From positions 61,898 to 125,897 of the forward strand of contig CAJUFX010000004.1 of the NCBI GenBank assembly GCA_910586395.1: a stretch of 64,000 nucleotides of DNA, read 5' to 3'. The notes under the pieces were generated by a model. It searched no databases. It was not told where the DNA came from and worked only from the letters and a program-made list of their open reading frames with translations. Of the stretch, positions 59,901 through 64,000 are shown piece after piece. The translations under genes and the position numbers were made by a program. The DNA is from an uncultured Bacteroidales bacterium (GTDB lineage Bacteria; Bacteroidota; Bacteroidia; Bacteroidales; P3). Positions within the stretch are counted from its first letter, which is position 1. Each line of letters opens with the position of its first letter.

Positions 59901-62900
59901 TATGACATGCGCCGCATCGTAAACGAAATCGGTAAAATCCGTCCGGGTCAGCACCGGTACCGCCGGACGCCGGAGTACGGACGCTATCTCGAGTTCGTCG
60001 TTGTCGGGCCTTACGCCGCAGACATTATAGGCTTCGAGATAGACCTTCCCCTTATCGTAAGCGAACGTATCGGCGAATGAAATCTTGTAAAAACCGTCGT
60101 CGGTCAGGCGGCCGGCCGCGCGGTCGGCCACAGAATCCGCCACCCGTACCGTATCGGTCCTGTCGCCCCACGGATAATGGAATACGTAATGCGTCGCATG
60201 GCTCACCGGTTCGAACGTAAACGAAACGGCTTCGTATTCACAGAGGTTCTCATCGGGACGATCGACCTCGATCAGACCGGCGTCGATGACCTTCGAGATA
60301 GGCCGTATCGTATCTTCCTTGAACGAAGACGTGTCGCAATGCGAGACCATGGCCGCCCTTAGCCGCATCGGATCACGTCCGACCACCATTTTAAGCGTAT
60401 CGTGATAGGGCGCCGCGCTTAAAATCTCCCAGTCACTGGCCGCCAGCGCGTTCCAATCCGCATCGGTATAGTCGGCTTCCAGCGGACGGACGTCGAACGA
60501 CGCATAGTAGGCCTCCGGATGCTGTAACTTCTTGTTCAACGTATAATAAACCGTATCCCCCTCGCAAGGTGTACGATCGATGCGGCCGCCACCGGTCTTG
60601 TTGTCGGGATGCGCGTCGAGAAAATCGCCTTCCACCGCCAACGTGTCCGTCAGCCAGACCGCGATATCCAACGTATCGCCTATATTCGTCGCCGCGCAGT
60701 CGTAACGGCTTGAGGCCACACGTATCGTCACGCGCTTCTGGCCGCTGATCAAAGGCACCGTAAAATCCACCGTATCATGATCCTTGTCCGGATAGGATGC
60801 CGACCATCCGGCCGGATCGTCCGGGAAAAACCATTTGAAAAAGACGCTGTCGTCGTCCTCCGAACCTTTTTTCACTTGGAACGTATAGAGGTTGCGGGCG
60901 CAAAGCGTATCCGGCCGGCCGCCGACCATTTCGGGGAAACGGCCGTCTATGACCGGCTGAGCGGTATAATGCTTGACTTTGACAGCCAGCGAATCCCGGT
61001 TATGGTCTGCATAATTGTCGAATCGGAAATTGCAACCGTCTTCCTCCTCCGCTTCCGAAATCGGTTTCAGGCCCGGTACCTTGGTCTTTTGACCGACGAC
61101 ATAAATCGGCTCATCCTCATGGTCGCCGACCCGCACCGTGTAGAACATGCTGTCGATACCCGATTGCCAATCGGTCTGCACCCAGTCGTTCCCCGGCCAT
61201 GTAATCTGATAATCCTCCGCCAAATCGGCTTTCTTGAACCGGTAAGTCAGCGTGTCGCCGCGGCAGGGCGTCGTATCGCCCACGACATGCACCCGCACGA
61301 ATGGATGCACGAATACATTCGAATCCAAATATTTGCCATAACCGCAACGGTTTCCGAGCCGCAGACGCACGGGGCCGCTCGTCGGCCCGACCCGGAGTTG
61401 CACGCGTTTGTCGGTATTGGGCGTCGATTCGGCGAACGTCCAACCCGCCGGTGCCACCCATTCGTAATCCACGCGGTCGGATACCACCTCAGGCCGTCTG
61501 TCGATGTCCTCGCCTATGTCCGCCGACGTGAAATAACTCTCGCGCGAAGTCGAATACAGATCCAACGCCATCCCTTCGCAAAGCGTATCCCAACCTACGG
61601 CACGCGTATTGGAAAGCAAATCTTTCGTCGTCAGCGTATCAATGATCTTGATATAATAGATACCGGTATCGCCGCGACCGCAATTGTTGTACGCATAAAA
61701 ACCGACCTTGACGTCCTGCACTCCCTCGAAATACTCACGTGCACCGGCACGAACGGACATCGTGATCCAGGACGAGTCTTTCTTGACGTCGGGATTGTCG
61801 GGTTTTCGGCCTTTTTCAAAACTGTAATCTATTTTTATATCACGGATGAAAACATCGTCGTAATCCACGAGACGGAAAGCATCGCCGCCGCCCGGTTCGA
61901 AAATCGAATCCCCTTTAACCTGCAAACCGAACTGCTGCGTGCCGCTTAACCATGTATGATCCTGCCACGTCGTATAATTGCAGACGAAAACACGTTCCGC
62001 CGCCTTCTGATCACCTTCGCCTAAACCTTCTTCCACAAGATCTTCCCAACGTGTTTCCGTATATTGCGGCGCTATGCCTTTTCCCGTGATGGGATCCCGC
62101 AAGACGGGCGGCAGGGGCGGATTCTTAACGAAAACCTTGAACATTTTGCCGTTGGCACCCACTTTTTTCAGGTTCCAAAAGCAATCGTTGGACGGATACA
62201 CGCTCACGTATATCGTATCACCCGTACGGCCGTTCCAACTCGTGCGCGTCGTTTTGAATTTGTGGATTTCCTTGTCGCCCGGATCCTGCGGCAATTGCTC
62301 CCAATTGGCCGACGAGCCGTCCGGCTTTTTCGGATCTATGGTATAATGCTTCGCATTGGATAGCTCGTCGAAATATTTTTCCGACATCTCGTCCATTGAT
62401 AGCCTCAGCACGACTTCCTCGCCGGCGCACACGTTCCCCTGCGCTTCCAGATTGTATTCGATGGGATGCGCCTCGTCTTTAAAGGAGGCGATGGAATCCT
62501 GCCGGTGCAGTTTGATTTCAGCCGTATAAGTGAAATCCGCCGGATAACCGCCGCGGGCGATGCACGTATCGCAACGCACCGTCAGCTTGACCGTATGTAC
62601 GTTGGTCTTTCCGGCCAACACCCGCAACATGATACGGCTCTTCCCCTTGCCGAAACCCCAATCGGCTTGGTTGTCCATTTTTTCCGTCGCGTATTCGAAC
62701 TCATCTTCGGCGAAACTCCAATCGTAGGTATAGTAATACTCGGGCAACAGTGTCTTGTCTTCCGCGTCCAACCATGCCTGATAATCACCGAAACCCAGAC
62801 TAACGTAACCGTTATTCTCAATATAACCATTCCATAAATCGTTGCCGTAATTCCGGCAAATCGTCGTATTGGGCGAATCCTCCGAACCGTCCACCTCCCA

Positions 62901-63704
62901 ATGATCCATGTCGTCGGGCAACTCTCCGCCCTCCTTTTTCTTCAACGTAACGATGCCCACATCCTTATACAACCCCTGTACAATAAACGGCTTCAGTTCC
63001 TTCTCCTTAACATTCGTCCGATACTTCGAACCGTTTTTACCATCGCACGTATAAGGCGTCACGACCACTTTGCCGTCCTTGAAGTTGGCCCCTTTAAAGG
63101 TATGCATCCATATAAAATCACCATCGGCTGACACATCTACAAATTCACTCTCCCCATCCGCTATGTCTTGTTTTTCCTGTAGAGGAGTCCAACGCAAATG
63201 AAGCGAGCCCGGTGCGTATTTGGTTTGATAATCCTCATCGACGGGCATTTCAAACCGAATGGGAATATTCTGACAGACAGGCGGTGCCCACGTTATATCC
63301 GAAGCCGGTTCGGCTTTCTTTATCTGCTTCAATTCCAATTTTCCGACAACGGCTTCGCTATTCTTCCCCATTTTGAGCGTAATCGTACCGTCAACGGGCA
63401 TCTCCGCGAAATTAAACGGAATCGTATCGCCATACTTATTGCCGTACAATGTGACGGGATAGCCGAACGACCCGACCCCATCCGTCACTTCCCAGATACA
63501 CGTATCATTGGCACCTTCCGCGCACAACCAGACTTCGCTCCGGATATCGAAACCGCAGACGGCCGTCGGATCGAAATTCGTCGGGCGCAATACGACGATG
63601 CGCGAATCCGCCCGCAATGCGTTTACGCCCAGGCCAAAACAACCGGTCAGAAGCCCGATGAGCCGAAGCCATTTTATGAAGAAACGCCCGTTTTTACGCA
63701 TCAT
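53979..63704 (-). CDS. Giant T9SS type-B surface protein (3241 residues)
   Basis: An exported protein with a signal peptide (about 1-32; GLLTGCFGLGVNALRA). Most of the length is a series of Ig/PKD-like beta domains with a recurring pattern of cysteines and acid residues (for example CAGEEVVLRLS, CRGDTLTYRFKK, CVGSTHTYGIK, CEDDTIRVEVEP). Each domain begins with a C(x)GD/E-type strand as in SprB-like and CHU large proteins. The end has IPNAFSPNGDGIND and WDGTFKGATVKPGDYLF, the gliding-motility-associated type-B C-terminal domain. It is the first gene of the leftward cargo/OmpA/SprF set. Likely a surface adhesin or matrix protein. Confidence 0.85.
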   Translation of the reverse strand: MMRKNGRFFIKWLRLIGLLTGCFGLGVNALRADSRIVVLRPTNFDPTAVCGFDIRSEVWLCAEGANDTCIWEVTDGVGSFGYPVTLYGNKYGDTIPFNFAEMPVDGTITLKMGKNSEAVVGKLELKQIKKAEPASDITWAPPVCQNIPIRFEMPVDEDYQTKYAPGSLHLRWTPLQEKQDIADGESEFVDVSADGDFIWMHTFKGANFKDGKVVVTPYTCDGKNGSKYRTNVKEKELKPFIVQGLYKDVGIVTLKKKEGGELPDDMDHWEVDGSEDSPNTTICRNYGNDLWNGYIENNGYVSLGFGDYQAWLDAEDKTLLPEYYYTYDWSFAEDEFEYATEKMDNQADWGFGKGKSRIMLRVLAGKTNVHTVKLTVRCDTCIARGGYPADFTYTAEIKLHRQDSIASFKDEAHPIEYNLEAQGNVCAGEEVVLRLSMDEMSEKYFDELSNAKHYTIDPKKPDGSSANWEQLPQDPGDKEIHKFKTTRTSWNGRTGDTIYVSVYPSNDCFWNLKKVGANGKMFKVFVKNPPLPPVLRDPITGKGIAPQYTETRWEDLVEEGLGEGDQKAAERVFVCNYTTWQDHTWLSGTQQFGLQVKGDSIFEPGGGDAFRLVDYDDVFIRDIKIDYSFEKGRKPDNPDVKKDSSWITMSVRAGAREYFEGVQDVKVGFYAYNNCGRGDTGIYYIKIIDTLTTKDLLSNTRAVGWDTLCEGMALDLYSTSRESYFTSADIGEDIDRRPEVVSDRVDYEWVAPAGWTFAESTPNTDKRVQLRVGPTSGPVRLRLGNRCGYGKYLDSNVFVHPFVRVHVVGDTTPCRGDTLTYRFKKADLAEDYQITWPGNDWVQTDWQSGIDSMFYTVRVGDHEDEPIYVVGQKTKVPGLKPISEAEEEDGCNFRFDNYADHNRDSLAVKVKHYTAQPVIDGRFPEMVGGRPDTLCARNLYTFQVKKGSEDDDSVFFKWFFPDDPAGWSASYPDKDHDTVDFTVPLISGQKRVTIRVASSRYDCAATNIGDTLDIAVWLTDTLAVEGDFLDAHPDNKTGGGRIDRTPCEGDTVYYTLNKKLQHPEAYYASFDVRPLEADYTDADWNALAASDWEILSAAPYHDTLKMVVGRDPMRLRAAMVSHCDTSSFKEDTIRPISKVIDAGLIEVDRPDENLCEYEAVSFTFEPVSHATHYVFHYPWGDRTDTVRVADSVADRAAGRLTDDGFYKISFADTFAYDKGKVYLEAYNVCGVRPDNDELEIASVLRRPAVPVLTRTDFTDFVYDAAHVIGRDTVMDSICLREPKVLEAGPNDVAAAGAAGWRFHYAWDLTAEDASVTAFEAYESAGWTAGAGINASDSLWTLTKEADGLDVNYLWLTSRHETCKRFGDTLTVALRPTDTTALPGEDRIWNYLYDKANDGKHIQTKPCATDGGLVAYYLDLSALDATGESYYFRWRRDSTEAFANVYDPVTKRLAGGNFTLNNVPADADGDGEPDWATLDTLRMTLPTVRDTLEIQVVVRNRCAEAHLPGLTVQTDDAIGLTDVYAVVQVSDYICNEEKLTYKAVSITGADTIDGVPKAGQYVWYTPWHEKPDTTDHFVMSFDTTVYKPGKIFVVPNNGCGDGHRSDSIEIAEADILSPPLRVQPVPSPDFAAGYDPAAGVEAELVTDSLCLRSDFSMAVKAELSPAGTAGAPQDALSYGWFTAYGKAEALTIPDAADSTRAVVNVPDFADSAYIIYVAARRSVCQRFGDSLRIDLFPMDTIRFINDPVEDSLPYDRFTVLTRDAMQDGWPTATVDEVSLSPCVGSTHTYGIKPDFHWSLTTAEAETVDPVAARKADRRAKRASKAAVDENRLHFSWNGGKTAATDGILDGTTTWKSLQADRLPYVLDVEVGAAGDPLHLSVHARNICGPSVSKPLTIEPQALINVAEKPVFKPLAPLCEDDTIRVEVEPVASATGYVWTASFRGGRTDTTVEPEIAYPDYAVADGTVTVYGFNACGDGMLSDPLEIKPLLRIPERPTAKWFDNLKTSAAGDTVYDTLCLHGANLLWVAAAFSDEAVDETVFYDWKMLPAYADYAILTAPSGTLDDGPDSVYIEPKRGMAVGEDLHLMVAARRASCRRWSDTLYIALHLTDTVSVGSLGRLFWYDPDLDDRTPITLELPYCPGREVRIGVENEHAAPAYRWRFPDDTWRFADDVADTTAAVVKVIVGETAGAIRVSPMTDPDNRRCAYFADGNALTSTLVELVPALPPREFVTEGANAFNETPCAGTAVVYELRPPVPSEIGSIEHYRWVFPQGWRVYAADGTLTESNRQEPGGLTCRVLPDSSSGTVSAYVVSKCGANSQSVSRPVERAARPIDTARLELIADETVCKDSTLQIEVKPLNGWTSGTGYDLSVAYLGSDAAVVNPENPLAFDFPNAPDSSLVYVAWHSGDSVRLTFTPRHTAGCANAVPVVYALKADTIPAIDGRIIGPARVCMEAEVAFKAEADLAEGISVTYRWEVPDEAGWEILQGGDSAEVLIKVGRYEETDELTKTIRCYPRALCGTAAPFEYTVTINPPAPFNGTLQAFYHADHTELTPADRPCIGSDLVFELTHADAPARVRYVWETPAGWARTTTGTAIDSASRAVFTASKAGADTMRVRFIELDNPLSCGLSQALGYAVFIRDSAPKARLTRPPYPCRTRTEVAFVVMPDGEIDKAGWTWPAEYDPTAAVTTDEGSRIEDNRLTLGELTPGGGFTTEFGLVIRTTNGCGSRDTTIRVRPVDAIPALPAGILHVSHYCPGDSAYAYADKLDAYVETGTEYKWLTDALLTPLQDSLVRENDDPAGAEKVAWMRFAAAASAADTAEIRFYAQNDCNATDTALIRTAAYTYAILARSERDTAVYGQSGVGLSVVATQYGTPADYTYVWQPADRVSLSDPEAPDAPETTFATKGLYNRHEYFQVTSTERIDTATPFYFGRSACQAYDTVAIFVDSTFAMAIEDVDTACINAPFELSAQAYGGNAARYYFDWYRLTADSLYEPLADAGHGEVLTLTIDAPLIRLMVIGRDTTLVYAETPDVPENPEAPTNPDVPEQPSDEPLYVFTQVDTQYIELQAFEVNGRWILPGRDEIQVPFGTKVRLSAEATGGSRQYVYEWTPAEMLERHDSTAASVSTLRLYEDCDAALTIRDAVTGCRDSLHVRIGLSDEIGDIPNAFSPNGDGINDIFMKGTDLVIYDRFGQELFRSVQQEGWDGTFKGATVKPGDYLFVVTIRKNGQEYVKKGTVTVFIK

Positions 63705-63775
63705 GGCAAATACAAATAACTATTGGCCAACACCTTAAACCCTATTCAGGCTGGCACCGGCTATCCAAAATCGGG

Positions 63776-63806
63776 TAAAGTTACGCTTTTTAACACTAAT
63801 TAACAA
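63776..63806 (-). promoter_or_regulatory. Promoter of the giant T9SS operon
   Basis: On the minus strand TTGT (63803-63806) and TAACTTTA (63776-63783) are separated by 19 bp, near the Bacteroidetes consensus, 72 bp ahead of the start codon. Confidence 0.5.
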
Positions 63807-63869
63807 GAATATTCGTACCTCTACGCTTCGCGTAAAGATACGCTGGCTCGGCAGAAAAAAATAGGTTTC

Positions 63870-64000
63870 CGTTTTACAGAAGTCCGGCGGCGTCTCGGCA
63901 TAATCCAAGTAAACTTGGCTTCTGCTCTCAACTTGCACAGACTTTCGTTTTACAGAAGTCCGGCGGCGTCTCGGCATAATCCAAGTAAACTTGGCTTCTG
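63870..64000. repeat. 76-bp tandem repeat running off the window
   Basis: CGTTTTACAGAAGTCCGGCG begins at 63870 and again at 63946, and the 55 bases after each start are identical to the window edge. The short open frame across it is repeat-derived and not supported as a gene. Compare the array at 6230-6580. Confidence 0.85.

Noticed and set aside
63735..63977. 80-residue minus-strand frame at the window edge
   Set aside because: It translates the 76-bp tandem repeat and has no independent support.

Overview
The window comes from a Bacteroidetes chromosome, most likely order Bacteroidales, with moderately high GC. The evidence is four very large secreted proteins with type IX secretion (T9SS) signals (three with A-type C-terminal sorting domains, one with a gliding-motility B-type domain), a PorP/SprF-like protein, promoters of the Bacteroidetes form (TTTG, about 20 bp, TAnnTTTG), a DUF3109 protein, and a methylmalonyl/propionyl-CoA carboxyltransferase of the kind used in succinate-propionate metabolism. 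The species cannot be named from the sequence alone.

Chromosomal left arm (1-28.86 kb): the 3' part of an alpha-2-macroglobulin-like gene; DUF3109; a C69 dipeptidase; a membrane-anchored TPR/HTH regulator followed by two T9SS fibronectin-type cell-surface proteins; a DUF486 membrane protein; a biotin carrier and carboxyltransferase; a small acidic lipoprotein; a stand-alone riboflavin kinase with SppA; a 1414-residue T9SS protein divergent from a second TPR/HTH regulator; and a CBS/DRTGG manganese-dependent pyrophosphatase. Several short dispersed repeats lie between these genes.

Integrated element (28,864-47,363, about 18.5 kb): a 15-bp direct repeat (TGTGGTCCCACTTGG) bounds it. The right copy covers the 3' end of a CAU-anticodon tRNA gene, and a tyrosine integrase lies next to it. 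The element has a repressor with an inverted-repeat operator, an HUH rolling-circle Rep, a double-OB SSB ending in DDLPF, a protein ending in the sliding-clamp motif QLSLF, stand-alone LPD3-like and LPD1-like proteins, a lysine/arginine-rich 54-residue protein, and a compact HerA/FtsK/Zot-like ATPase. These are followed by a run of about thirteen membrane proteins, a peptidoglycan-binding protein, a lytic transglycosylase, a spanin-like overlapping pair and fibre/lectin-like proteins. No terminase, portal, HK97 capsid, tail or conjugation genes were recognised. I infer a tailless, probably membrane-containing provirus of Bacteroidetes that replicates by rolling circle. This is the candidate undescribed system. 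The virion type is an inference; a filamentous-phage relative remains possible.

Chromosomal right arm (47.4-64 kb): a HAD hydrolase, then a leftward gene set made up of a 3241-residue T9SS type-B protein, a TPR/PD40/OmpA/SPOR protein, a PorP/SprF protein, a bactofilin and GcvT. The first three form a typical T9SS type-B cargo/SprF module.
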